From Methanosarcina sp. DH2 (GTDB lineage: Archaea; Halobacteriota; Methanosarcinia; Methanosarcinales; Methanosarcinaceae), in contig NZ_WJBI01000001.1 of NCBI RefSeq assembly GCF_020804225.1, forward strand, positions 1,411 through 65,410: a stretch of DNA of 64,000 nucleotides, written 5' to 3'. This document shows positions 9,788-17,609 of the stretch, one piece after another. The notes beneath the pieces are model-generated. The model was given only the letters and a program-made list of their open reading frames with translations, made no database searches and was not told the origin of the DNA. The translations under genes and the position numbers were made by a program. Within the stretch, counting starts at the first letter, position 1, and every line of letters begins with the position of its first letter.

Positions 9788-10807
9788 ATGAGAAAGCTAA
9801 GCGATGTTCTCACAGTCCGCAACACCATGCTTGCTACAGTTTCAGTGCTGGTGCTGCTTGCCGCTCTGATAACGATGGGACTTTTAACCCCTTTCATCGT
9901 TAGAGTCAGTACAGGAGAAGAAATCCTGCTTGATGCTGCCTATTTTAATCTGCGTGCAGCTCTGCCTACTCTTGCCCTTGTAATGTTGCTGACTCTGTGT
10001 CTTCTGATCGGGAGCGCAGGGAAAAAAGAAGGTCTTCTGGTACTGGGGTTAGGTATTGCAGGTTCCGCACTTTCGGTTGCTTTTTCCCCGTTTTCAAGTC
10101 TGCCTGTTAATATCTCGTTTCCGCTCCTTGCAGCAGCCTTTTTTGCGGTTATTTACAGGCTGCTTTCTTCGAAAGAAAAGACACTGAAAGGAACTCTACG
10201 GAGGACAGGTTCTCATATTATCCACCTTGGAGCGGTCCTGCTCCTTGTCGGGATTGTTTTCAGCACCAATATGAGCCTTGAGGATTCTGCTGTGGTTCCT
10301 GTGGGGGAAGTGAGTACTTTCAAGTCCATGGGTTACAGCGTCCATATTACCAACATAACATCCGGAATCGAAGGAGAACCTTATGGAGGTTATTCGGGTT
10401 CTGCTTACATAAGCACAATCGATTTTGATGTGTACAGGTGGGGCCAGCCTTTTGACAGCGGACAGATAAAATATATAAGTGACTTCAAATGGCAGCAGTC
10501 CTATACCGAGACCTACATTCACAGAGGGCTTCTGGAAGAACTTTTTATCGCCCCAAAATCCGTAGATACACAAGCCCAGACTGTGGAACTTTATATCCGG
10601 AAGGTACCTTTCATGACCTCTCTCTGGGGTGGGTTTTATCTGATGGTTCTGGGAGTCCTGATTCTCTTTCTTTCGGATTCTCTTGCAGGGGAAAAAGGTG
10701 CCCAGGGAAATGACCTTTCCGGAAATCGTTCTTCTCAAAGAGGTTCTCAGGTAGATGAAAACAAAAATGGAAACACAAAGAAATGTGTTAGTAAAAAAAA
10801 TGTATGA
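9788..10807 (+). CDS. CcmF C-terminal half (heme lyase subunit, split)
   Basis: A 339-residue membrane protein with an N-terminal helix (TMLATVSVLVLLAALITMG), three more hydrophobic segments, RTGSHIIHLGAVLLL near residues 138-152, an extracytoplasmic beta-rich stretch (about 160-280) and a last helix (SLWGGFYLMVLGVLILFL). This is the layout of the C-terminal part of CcmF, where a transmembrane histidine helps hold heme; the HIIH pair fits that site. The next gene carries the N-terminal part. Together they would attach heme to c-type cytochromes, which Methanosarcina uses in electron transport. The polar C-terminal tail (SQRGSQVDENKNGNT) looks dispensable. The order, C-half before N-half, is unusual. 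Confidence 0.75.
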   Translation: MRKLSDVLTVRNTMLATVSVLVLLAALITMGLLTPFIVRVSTGEEILLDAAYFNLRAALPTLALVMLLTLCLLIGSAGKKEGLLVLGLGIAGSALSVAFSPFSSLPVNISFPLLAAAFFAVIYRLLSSKEKTLKGTLRRTGSHIIHLGAVLLLVGIVFSTNMSLEDSAVVPVGEVSTFKSMGYSVHITNITSGIEGEPYGGYSGSAYISTIDFDVYRWGQPFDSGQIKYISDFKWQQSYTETYIHRGLLEELFIAPKSVDTQAQTVELYIRKVPFMTSLWGGFYLMVLGVLILFLSDSLAGEKGAQGNDLSGNRSSQRGSQVDENKNGNTKKCVSKKNV

Positions 10808-10831
10808 GACGGGTGTGCAGATGGTGATCGT

Positions 10832-11893
10832 ATGAATACTGGAATGGGGCTCATCTGGATAGCTGGAGCTTCAGGGTTGCTTGCCTTTTTTACTTCCCTG
10901 CTTTACTTCTTAAGGCAGGACAGGAAATTTATAGCCCTTTCTGAAAAGCTGGAACTTATAGGAGGATCGTCACTGGTAGTCGCGATCCTCCTGCTTGCCT
11001 ATCACCTGTTCGGAGTGGATACGCAATTCAGTTATGTTTTTCAGCACTCCAGCTCCGACCTTGCCTGGCACTACAGACTTTCGGCTCTCTGGGCAGGGCA
11101 GGAAGGGTCATTTTTAATCTGGACAGGTTTTATCTTTATAATGCTTGCAGTTACACGCTTCACAGGTGCAGGAAGAGTGCTCAGGGACACAGATCTCTTT
11201 GCCCTTATCAGATCGGTTTCACTCTTTGTAGCTTCTGTATTCCTGCTGCTACTGGCGTTAAAAAACCCTTTCTCAATGTATTATCTCGCAGGTGCAGGAA
11301 TACCTGAAGTCACAAACTGGAATCTTTTTGCGGAACCTTTCGTTGTTTCTTACGGGCAGGGCATGAACCCTCTGCTCAGAAACCTCTGGATGGCTATCCA
11401 TCCCCCTCTTCTGTTCCTGGGCTATGCGGCCTTTACCCTTCCTTTCGCTGCTGCAATTGCAGGCCTTGTCCTTAAGGACAGCAGGTGGTCCGAACTGGCA
11501 ACAGGCTGGATGCGAGTTTCCTGGCTCTTTCTTACACTTGGGATAGGGTTCGGAGCCTTCTGGGCATACGAAGTTCTTGGCTGGGGTGCCTGGTACTGGA
11601 CCTGGGACCCTGTAGAAACCTCCTCCCTGATTCCCTGGCTTACGGCAACTGCTTACCTGCATGCAAAGTTCAGGTTCCGCCAGGGGGAGTATGGTTTCAT
11701 GCTCCCTATGCTCGCACTTGTTTCTTTTGTCCTGGTCATTTTCTCGACCTTTGTCACAAGAAGCGGGCTGTGGGTATCTGTACATTCCTGGCAGGACTTC
11801 ACAACAGAAGGAATGATAATTGCTTCCTTCCTGCTTATCCTTACAGGTTCAAGCACGATCCTCCTTGCCAGGAGGTACTTTAGTGAGGAGTAA
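10832..11893 (+). CDS. CcmF N-terminal half (heme lyase subunit with WWD motif)
   Basis: A 353-residue polytopic membrane protein carrying the tryptophan-rich heme-handling motif WGAWYWTWDPVETSSL (W251 to about 266). It also has the two periplasmic-type histidines of CcmF: H190 in WMAIHPPLLFLGY and H318 in TRSGLWVSVHSW, and YLHAKF as a candidate transmembrane histidine. It ends soon after, where full-length bacterial CcmF (about 650 residues) continues into the part encoded by the preceding gene. The 24-bp gap shows co-transcription. It should work in cytochrome c maturation with CcmABCE, none of which is in this window. Confidence 0.88.
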   Translation: MNTGMGLIWIAGASGLLAFFTSLLYFLRQDRKFIALSEKLELIGGSSLVVAILLLAYHLFGVDTQFSYVFQHSSSDLAWHYRLSALWAGQEGSFLIWTGFIFIMLAVTRFTGAGRVLRDTDLFALIRSVSLFVASVFLLLLALKNPFSMYYLAGAGIPEVTNWNLFAEPFVVSYGQGMNPLLRNLWMAIHPPLLFLGYAAFTLPFAAAIAGLVLKDSRWSELATGWMRVSWLFLTLGIGFGAFWAYEVLGWGAWYWTWDPVETSSLIPWLTATAYLHAKFRFRQGEYGFMLPMLALVSFVLVIFSTFVTRSGLWVSVHSWQDFTTEGMIIASFLLILTGSSTILLARRYFSEE

Positions 11894-12105
11894 TTTTGGG
11901 CGAAAAGTAATTTTCAGTGAGGGTAGTTTAGCTAAAATTAGTGAGCTAAATTAGTGAGCTAAATGAGTAATCTAAATGAGTGGCTAAATCAGTGATTAAA
12001 ATCTATGAAGGATAAAATTAGCTAAAAGCCACTTGATATAGAATAAGCAGATAGTTGATAAGCAGCAAGTAGAAATTAATCCGCAGCGAGTGGATAATTA
12101 ATATA

Positions 12106-12235
12106 GAGCTGATCCCAAAACCAACTTTATTTCCACATCAATAAGAGTTTAAGAACTATTTTCCCAATCAAAAGATCGATTGATTATTCCAAATTCGAGA
12201 TTTAGGGGCTTAATCGTGAGTTTTGGGATCAGCTC
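12106..12235. mobile_element. 130-bp MITE with TA flanks
   Basis: GAGCTGATCCCAAAAC at 12106-12121 is perfectly inverted at 12220-12235 (GTTTTGGGATCAGCTC, with the G at 12218-12220 region part of GAGTTTTGGG). Both ends are bordered by TA (12104-12105 and 12236-12237), the target duplication made by IS630/Tc1-mariner transposases. The interior has no coding frame. It is probably a non-autonomous element mobilised by such a transposase elsewhere in the genome. Confidence 0.7.
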
Positions 12236-12945
12236 TAGAGTAAGTTCCGCGAATAAGAAAGGTTCTGAAAAATAAGCTGGGAAAAAAGAGCCCATGAATT
12301 TTTATTTCATTCCAGCTTTATCATTTTTATCATCTTTTAATTTTTTTCTTCAGATCTTTTATTTTTCCTAATTTTTGCCCTGATTGAGTGCTTTCCTGAG
12401 AAATCTCCTGGAGGTCGGGACGCAAGCTGCAGATTTCTCCTATTTTGCGGGATAATTCTTTGATCTGCGCTGAAATGAGAATATAAACATTTCTAAATTA
12501 TCTTTGACGTTTTATTGTCCGGGTATCTTCCTTTAATTTTTTTGATCAGTACAATTATAATAATTTTGTTGTGATGCCTTCAGGTTTTTATCCGGATCAT
12601 GGGATTATTATGCCTCTTATGTTTGATTATTTTTTTACATTTACTAATGTCAGGTGTGGTTGAAAGTTTTTCAATTCCCTTTTAATATATACAACTTTAA
12701 ATAGTATGAGTACATTATTAATTGTTGGAGATGAATAACCTTCTAATTATATACGTATACAGGTTTAATTACTGAACTGATACGTCTCTTCCCATCAATT
12801 TCATAAAACGGTTCTCTAGTAGTCGGTTATGAAAATATACTTATTTGTTTTTAATAACCGGTTGTTGGACTTAAAACGCAAACAATCCGCTAGATTGTGA
12901 AAAAACGCTTTTTATTTAATTCAAAGTTTTAAAACGGGATAGGTT

Positions 12946-12967
12946 ACCATATAAATATATATATGGT
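12946..12967 (+). promoter_or_regulatory. Palindrome over a TATA-like element
   Basis: ACCATATA (12946-12953) is inverted as TATATGGT (12960-12967) around an ATATAT core, 136 bp before the regulator start. The AT core could be the TATA box and the arms an operator, possibly for the regulator itself. This is inference from symmetry and position only. Confidence 0.35.
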
Positions 12968-13102
12968 GTAAAACTTTGGAAGTTGGAGTCAGCTTTAACA
13001 GGTGATTATGAAAGCTGCCTTTTAAGGTCTGAATAATAATTGCCATTATATTCTTTAGCTGGCAGACTAAATTATAAAAAATTGGAATATGAAGGGGTTA
13101 TA

Positions 13103-13501
13103 ATGAAAGACTATGAAGTAAAAGTGCTGGACGAAAATGACCACATTTTTATTGAAACGTTACGGAACCTCGGGATGTCAAGGAATGTTGCCACAACTAT
13201 GGCATATCTTATGAATGTCGACGAAGCTTCATCCCGTGAAATTGAAATAAGTACCGGACTGAGACAGCCCGAAGTCAGTCTTGCAATGAGACTTATGAGG
13301 AATCAGTCCTGGGTCAATGTACGTTCGGAAAAGAAACCCGGTAAAGGGCGCCCGATAAAGATTTATTCCCTCGCAGCCCCTGTTGATGAGATCATAAGCT
13401 ACTATGAAGATAAAATCTACAAAGAATCTCAGGCAACGATCTCAGCAATTAAAAAACTGAAGGTTATGAGCAAAAAGGTGCCTCTTACTCCCTCGAAGTA
13501 A
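13103..13501 (+). CDS. Winged-helix transcriptional regulator
   Basis: The ATG at 13103 follows GAAGGGGTTATA, a good ribosome site, and gives 132 residues; a longer reading from 13040 is less likely. Residues 20-100 form a typical winged helix: ATTMAYLMNVDEASSREIEI, the recognition helix region STGLRQPEVSLAMRLMRNQSW, and a wing with EKKPGKGRPIKIYSL. The C-terminus is a helical, probably dimerising tail. It resembles archaeal TrmB/ArsR-like regulators. Target genes are unknown; it sits alone after a long leader with a palindrome at 12946-12967, which suggests autoregulation. Confidence 0.8.
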   Translation: MKDYEVKVLDENDHIFIETLRNLGMSRNVATTMAYLMNVDEASSREIEISTGLRQPEVSLAMRLMRNQSWVNVRSEKKPGKGRPIKIYSLAAPVDEIISYYEDKIYKESQATISAIKKLKVMSKKVPLTPSK

Positions 13502-13886
13502 AGGATCTCAAAAAAGGGTTAGCTCCATAATGGCTGACAGTTCTCCCTGGAACTCACCATTATGGAAATCAAATCCTTCTATATTTTACTCATCTGATTT
13601 TATCTCTTTCAGGCTCTTTTCCTTTCTTTTGTTATTCTGTTCTTTTTCCTTCTTTTCACAGGCCTTTTTTATTGTCCGGGCTTTTTATTTTTCCTCAATC
13701 TTTTTTCAGGGTTTTTCAAGTTTCGGCCACTTAGTAAGTAATTTATAGAAAAGTCCGAATTCTTAGCATGGCTAAGAAGATCCATATTATTGAAGAATAG
13801 TTAAACAAAAGTGACCTTGAATCTATCTAAAAAAGGGGGAAAAAGAAGTTTGTAATAAAGAAGGGATCCTGCCCTTTAAGGGCAGG
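13502..13886. other. Intergenic; T-rich sequence and possible transposase trace
   Basis: Much of 13570-13740 is T-rich low complexity whose open frame is almost all Phe and Ser and is not credible as a gene. At 13768 an ATG reads MAKKIHIIEE before TAG, then LNKSDLESI and TAA, which looks like the first residues of a transposase left behind. GCCCTTTAAGGGC at 13871-13883 is a small palindrome beside the stop of the ubiquitin-like gene and could aid termination. Confidence 0.35.
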
Positions 13887-14093
13887 TCAGCCACCTGTCA
13901 CAACTCTAAGGATTGTAAGTCTATCGGAACTTATTGCCCCGTCAAGAGGAACAGCATTCCCTCCGTTTAATACAAGTACTGTTTCCTGATTTATGTCCAG
14001 CGTATCAAGCAGGTCTTCGTAGGTAGCGGTTTCAGCTATTTCTACGGTCTGCTCGGAAATCTCTCCAGCTTGAATTGTTATGTGTACCTTCAC
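13887..14093 (-). CDS. Ubiquitin-like sulfur-carrier protein (MoaD/ThiS/SAMP type)
   Basis: A 68-residue beta-grasp protein ending in VVTGG. The di-glycine tail is adenylated and thiocarboxylated, or attached to lysines, in MoaD, ThiS and archaeal SAMP proteins. The pattern MKVHITIQ, TATYEDLLDTLDI, VLVLNGGNAVPLDG and RLTILRVVTGG matches the fold. It starts with GTG at 14093, which overlaps the stop of the 42-residue gene upstream by four bases (GTGA), so the two are translated together. Whether it serves molybdopterin, thiamine, tRNA thiolation or protein modification is not shown; no E1-like activating enzyme is in the window. Confidence 0.85.
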   Translation of the reverse strand: MKVHITIQAGEISEQTVEIAETATYEDLLDTLDINQETVLVLNGGNAVPLDGAISSDRLTILRVVTGG

Positions 14094-14218
14094 TCTATTG
14101 ATCCACCGCCGCTTACCTGAATTTCGTCTACAATTTCCTTTATTAACTTCTGCTCCAGTTCATATTCTTTTCTGATGCCTTTCCTTTCTGCATTTCTTTT
14201 CTGGAACTTTCCTGTCAT
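14090..14218 (-). CDS. 42-residue basic protein coupled to ubiquitin-like gene
   Basis: An ATG at 14218, preceded by GGAG and a 7-base spacer, opens a 42-codon frame reading MTGKFQKRNAERKGIRKEY, then a helical ELEQKLIKEIVDEI, and ending VSGGGSIE. The stop TGA overlaps the GTG start of the ubiquitin-like gene. The peptide is basic at the N-terminus and amphipathic in the middle, with a glycine-rich end. I do not recognise a family. Tight coupling suggests that it acts with, or on, the sulfur carrier; partner or substrate are both possible. Confidence 0.65.
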   Translation of the reverse strand: MTGKFQKRNAERKGIRKEYELEQKLIKEIVDEIQVSGGGSIE

Positions 14219-14718
14219 GTTCAAAATCTCCTTACGATTTTTCAGGTTTGCAACAAAGTGGGTATAATCTCTTCAAGCAGACTCTTTTGTCTTTTCGAGA
14301 TGTATATCCAATAATTATAATGATTTTCTATTTTAATTAACTTTGTGGTTAACAATCCTTGGGTTAACATTCTCACATTTTCAGCTGTTAGAACGGCAGT
14401 GTACTTTTGTTTCTGAATTTAAGTAGTTGTTAACATTGTAACTGATCCCGTTCGAAACATTGACGTAATAAGCTCAGGATTTACTATTTTAAAATCTATT
14501 TTGAGAATATTTGATCAGAAACTAATAATATTATGAAAAGCCTGCACTTTGAACTTCGTTCTTTAGTGTACGTGTCCCTTTTCAATAATAGTTAAGGATC
14601 TGAAGAGATAATTCTGACAAAAGGCACTCAAATTAAGAAAAAAGTTTAAGTAATAAGTAGAAAATGCCCGAAAGAGTCCCAGTAATATTAATGAAAACCA
14701 ATCAGCAAAAACAAGTTA
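14219..14718. other. Intergenic with repeated GTTAAC motifs
   Basis: No gene seen. GGTTAACAA (about 14350), GGTTAACATT (about 14363) and TGTTAACATT (about 14428) recur within 90 bp upstream of the 42-residue gene and could be regulator sites. Confidence 0.35.
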
Positions 14719-14790
14719 TACACCAGCCGGGATTCGAACCCGGGTTCGAGCGTTGGCAACGCCCGGTGATGACCGCTACACTACTGATGT
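14719..14790 (-). tRNA. tRNA-Gly (anticodon GCC), copy 1
   Basis: Minus-strand cloverleaf: acceptor ACATCAG with CTGGTGT, anticodon stem GGGCG/CGCTC around loop TTGCCAA, and T-arm with TTCGAAT. Anticodon GCC reads GGU/GGC. Last gene of the first Val-Phe-Gly block; CCA is not encoded. Confidence 0.93.
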
Positions 14791-14802
14791 GCTGTGTTTC
14801 TA

Positions 14803-14877
14803 TGGTGCCCAGACCCGGATTCGAACCGGGGACAACTGCCTCTTCAGGGCAGCGCTCTCCCACTGAGCTACCTGGGC
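14803..14877 (-). tRNA. tRNA-Phe (anticodon GAA), copy 1
   Basis: Acceptor GCCCAGG pairs with TCTGGGC, discriminator A, then encoded CCA at 14803-14805. Anticodon stem CTGCC/GGCAG encloses CTGAAGA, so the anticodon is GAA. T-loop TTCGAAT. It lies 12 bp upstream of tRNA-Gly in transcription order. Confidence 0.95.
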
Positions 14878-14933
14878 AGGTAGATGTGACAGTAATATTA
14901 TTAACTTTAATTAACTGCCAGATTGGATTTAAG

Positions 14934-15007
14934 TGGGCCCGCTGAGATTCGAACTCAGGACCTCCGCCATGTCAAGGCGACGTCATAACCGTCTAGACCA
15001 CGAGCCC
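14934..15007 (-). tRNA. tRNA-Val (anticodon GAC), copy 1
   Basis: Acceptor GGGCTCG pairs with CGGGCCC, anticodon loop TTGACAT in a TCGCC/GGCGG stem gives GAC, and the T-arm contains TTCGAAT. First gene of its block in transcription order; no encoded CCA. Confidence 0.94.
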
Positions 15008-15075
15008 TATATGATACGTATTGTTTTTACTCCTTATACAAAGAATTGCTTGAAATAAGGATACTAAAAAAGCTA

Positions 15076-15147
15076 TACACCAGCCGGGATTCGAACCCGG
15101 GTTCGAGCGTTGGCAACGCCCGGTGATGACCGCTACACTACTGATGT
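15076..15147 (-). tRNA. tRNA-Gly (anticodon GCC), copy 2
   Basis: Same 72-bp sequence as the copy at 14719-14790, with identical flank through the neighbouring tRNA-Phe. Part of a tandem duplication. Confidence 0.93.
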
Positions 15148-15159
15148 GCTGTGTTTCTA

Positions 15160-15234
15160 TGGTGCCCAGACCCGGATTCGAACCGGGGACAACTGCCTCT
15201 TCAGGGCAGCGCTCTCCCACTGAGCTACCTGGGC
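15160..15234 (-). tRNA. tRNA-Phe (anticodon GAA), copy 2
   Basis: Identical to the copy at 14803-14877, including encoded CCA (15160-15162) and the 12-bp spacer to tRNA-Gly. Confidence 0.95.
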
Positions 15235-15377
15235 ACGTAGAAATACCACCGAATCTGCTTTCTAAGAATAAATCTTAAAAGAGACGGTAGTTCTTTTTCA
15301 GTCTTGCTTTCCTGAAAAATCTCAGGAAAGATTTTGATCAATTTTGATCAATTCTAATCAATTTTAATAATTTTAAG

Positions 15378-15451
15378 TGGGCCCGCTGAGATTCGAACTC
15401 AGGACCTCCGCCATGTCAAGGCGACGTCATAACCGTCTAGACCACGAGCCC
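15378..15451 (-). tRNA. tRNA-Val (anticodon GAC), copy 2
   Basis: Identical to the copy at 14934-15007, but separated from its tRNA-Phe by 143 bp instead of 56 bp, so this spacer has diverged or expanded since the duplication. Confidence 0.94.
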
Positions 15452-15738
15452 TCTACAATGTGTATTGCTTCCGTTTCTCACACCGAAGTGCAACACCATA
15501 GTACGCATCATCATTTATATAAGTTTTGGGTGGTTCGGGCTTTTTCTACTCGAATCAGCTCTCAGAGAGGCAAAAATTTTGTATATTCCTTAAAAAATTT
15601 TATTTCTCAGTCCAGTTTACTGGTTATTAATTGTAGAGTGCCTGCTTTTCATCCCGAATATATAATGAGCGTGCCGTCTAAAATATAATGAACATGCCTC
15701 TAAAATAGAATGAATACAATATCTCCGCTGAGGGTAAT

Positions 15739-17055
15739 ATGAAAGGATCATCGGATAACTCAGAGATACGCAGGACAATCCCGGAAATCCAGGCAAAAAT
15801 AGATTCCGGAGAGGCTGTGGTCCTTACGGCTGAAGAGATCAGTTCAAGGGTCAGGGCAGGAGACGAAATAAGGCTTGAAGATATTGATGTTGTAACTACC
15901 GCAACCCGCGGCATCATGAGCGGAACCTATGCAGTTCTCTCGTTCAAAGTCTCCGAACCTGACTCTTTTGTAAAGGCGTCTGAAGTCCTGATGAACGGGG
16001 TGCCGGCAGTCGTTGGGCCCTGCCCTAACGAAAGACTTGGGGTTCTGGACCTTATCGTACTCGGGACTGCTCACAGTAAATCAGATCCCCGCTACGGAGG
16101 CGGACACCTTTTCAGAGAGATGGTGGAAGGAAAAAGCATTACTGTTGATGTAACCACAAGCGAAGGCGACCGCTTTTCAGTGGAAACAAGCCTTTCCGAA
16201 ATACCTTTTGCGCGGCTTCATGCAACCAGGCATGCCTTCAAAAATTACCGGGCGTTCGTAAATCCCGGAAAAGAGGCTATTAAGACCATTTTCCATGCCC
16301 TTCCCTTCGAAGGCGAGTTCAGGGAGATGACCTTTTGCGGCTGTGGCGAGTTAAACCCGATTGAAAACGACCCCAAACTCGAAACAATAGGAGTCGGGAC
16401 AAGGGTACTTATCAACGGAGCCGAAGGGTTTGTTACAGGTCAGGGCACCCGCAGCGCTCCGGATAATCCCAACCTGACGGGTTTTGCAGACCTTCATGAT
16501 ATGACCCCTGAATACATGGGAGGCTTTGCAACTTCAGCGGGACCCGAGATCATCAACACATGGGCTGTCCCTATCCCGGTCCTTTCCCAGGAAATGCTGG
16601 AAAATATCCTTAAGCTCGACAGCCAGATCCCGCTCAAGCTGGTAGACCTTGCAGGCAGGATCCCTCTATGTGAGATCACTTACGGGGACGTCTGGGATAA
16701 TACAGACCTGGATGTAAAATATGAACCGGAGAAATGCATTGACTGCAAGGTGTGCTGTGTAGCTGAAGCATGTCCTATGGATGCCGTAAGTAAAGGAGAA
16801 AATGGTGCTGGACACAATCCTGAGCTTTGCTTTAACTGCGGGCTCTGTATTTCAAGGTGCAGAGGGGAAGCCTTCAGCGCAAACCTGGGCACTGTCAGAT
16901 GTGCAACCGGAGGCTGTCTCAGAGATATCAAAGTAACCCTGCGCCAGTCGGACCGTGCCAGGGCAGTAAAAGCCGCACAGGAACTTAAAGAACAGGTCCT
17001 TGCAGGGAAATTCAGGCTCAAAGAACCTGTGGAGAAAATAAGCTGGAGAGAATAA
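15739..17055 (+). CDS. Homocysteine biosynthesis protein (DUF39 plus two 4Fe-4S motifs)
   Basis: Methanogen sulfurtransferase that helps convert aspartate semialdehyde and sulfide to homocysteine; studied in Methanosarcina acetivorans as MA1821. The first 330 residues are the DUF39 domain with the conserved cysteines of VVGPCPNERLG and FCGCGELNP. Residues about 333-385 carry two ferredoxin motifs, CIDCKVCCVAEACPMDAV and CFNCGLCISRCRGEAF. The 438-residue length is normal. The family's usual second gene, a NIL/ferredoxin protein, does not follow here: the next 550 bp are non-coding. It must be elsewhere or absent. The ATG at 15739 follows GAGGGTAAT, a good ribosome site. Confidence 0.9.
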   Translation: MKGSSDNSEIRRTIPEIQAKIDSGEAVVLTAEEISSRVRAGDEIRLEDIDVVTTATRGIMSGTYAVLSFKVSEPDSFVKASEVLMNGVPAVVGPCPNERLGVLDLIVLGTAHSKSDPRYGGGHLFREMVEGKSITVDVTTSEGDRFSVETSLSEIPFARLHATRHAFKNYRAFVNPGKEAIKTIFHALPFEGEFREMTFCGCGELNPIENDPKLETIGVGTRVLINGAEGFVTGQGTRSAPDNPNLTGFADLHDMTPEYMGGFATSAGPEIINTWAVPIPVLSQEMLENILKLDSQIPLKLVDLAGRIPLCEITYGDVWDNTDLDVKYEPEKCIDCKVCCVAEACPMDAVSKGENGAGHNPELCFNCGLCISRCRGEAFSANLGTVRCATGGCLRDIKVTLRQSDRARAVKAAQELKEQVLAGKFRLKEPVEKISWRE

Positions 17056-17609
17056 AACTTAAGAAACCAGGACTTAAGAGAATAAGAATTAAGATAATTA
17101 ATCAAAGTTAGCTATTAAAATAGAAAAATAAACGCCATAAATGTAAAACGACTGAGTGCGCCTGTAAAAAACAAACAGATAAAAGTAAACAAACAGATAG
17201 AAGGAAACAAACAGATAAAAGTAAACAAACAGATAAAAGTAAACAAACAGATAAAAGTAAACAAACAGATAAAATAACCGGGGAAACCGATAATTTCCTG
17301 TTTCTTTTTGCTTCTTTCTTTTTTTGCCGGGCAGCCAGACAAGCTGGTGAAGGCGCTTGTATTCACCTGTGAATTAAGAAGCAACCTTCGGGGTAAAGGA
17401 AAGTATTCTCTCAGCCTGTGGGCATTTCTTCAGCTTATTGTTCCTCTTAATTGCGTTGTCGGTTTTTAGGTTGGTTTTTATCCGGCTGACGGCTGGTCCA
17501 GGCCCACTGCGGCGCAGGGATAAAAAAACGAAAGATTCTCTCTCGAGTTCTGGAATAGATCAATCAGTTAATAAAGGATCAACAAAATTTTTCTTTTGAT
17601 ATTCTTCTT
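17056..17609. other. Intergenic with tandem repeat and stem-loop element
   Basis: Holds the 18-bp tandem repeat at 17168-17275. At 17328-17380, GGGCAGCCAGACAAGCTGGT with a following CACCTGTGAATTAAG resembles GGGCAGCCAGGCAAACTGGC at 8033-8052; both can form a small CCAG/CTGG hairpin. No gene is credible; the open frame here is only the repeat read backward. Confidence 0.45.
17168..17275. repeat. 18-bp tandem repeat, about six copies
   Basis: Unit ACAAACAGATAAAAGTAA, repeated head to tail with one variant copy (AGATAGAAGGAA). The 18-bp length is a multiple of three, but no start, ribosome site or plausible protein accompanies it. Confidence 0.85.

Larger units (their letters stand above)
11894..13102. 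other. Long intergenic region with short repeats and a MITE
   Basis: No gene supported. Positions 11918-11998 hold degenerate direct repeats of the type TTAGTGAGCTAAA / AATGAGTGGCTAAAT. A TA-flanked inverted-repeat element sits at 12106-12235 (separate entry). The last 150 bp contain the promoter region of the downstream regulator, with a palindrome over the TATA box. Confidence 0.5.
14719..15451 (-). repeat. Tandem duplication of a tRNA-Val/Phe/Gly block
   Basis: Two copies (14719-15007 and 15076-15451) have the same order Val, Phe, Gly in transcription direction. The Phe-Gly part including its spacer is identical. The Val-Phe spacers differ. Either recent duplication or gene conversion keeps the tRNAs alike. 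Confidence 0.9.

Noticed and set aside
13530-13748. Phe/Ser-rich 72-residue frame
   Set aside because: Low-complexity T-rich DNA; no homology pattern or ribosome site.
17168-17275. CRISPR array
   Set aside because: Units are 18 bp, directly adjacent with no spacers, and no cas genes are in the window.
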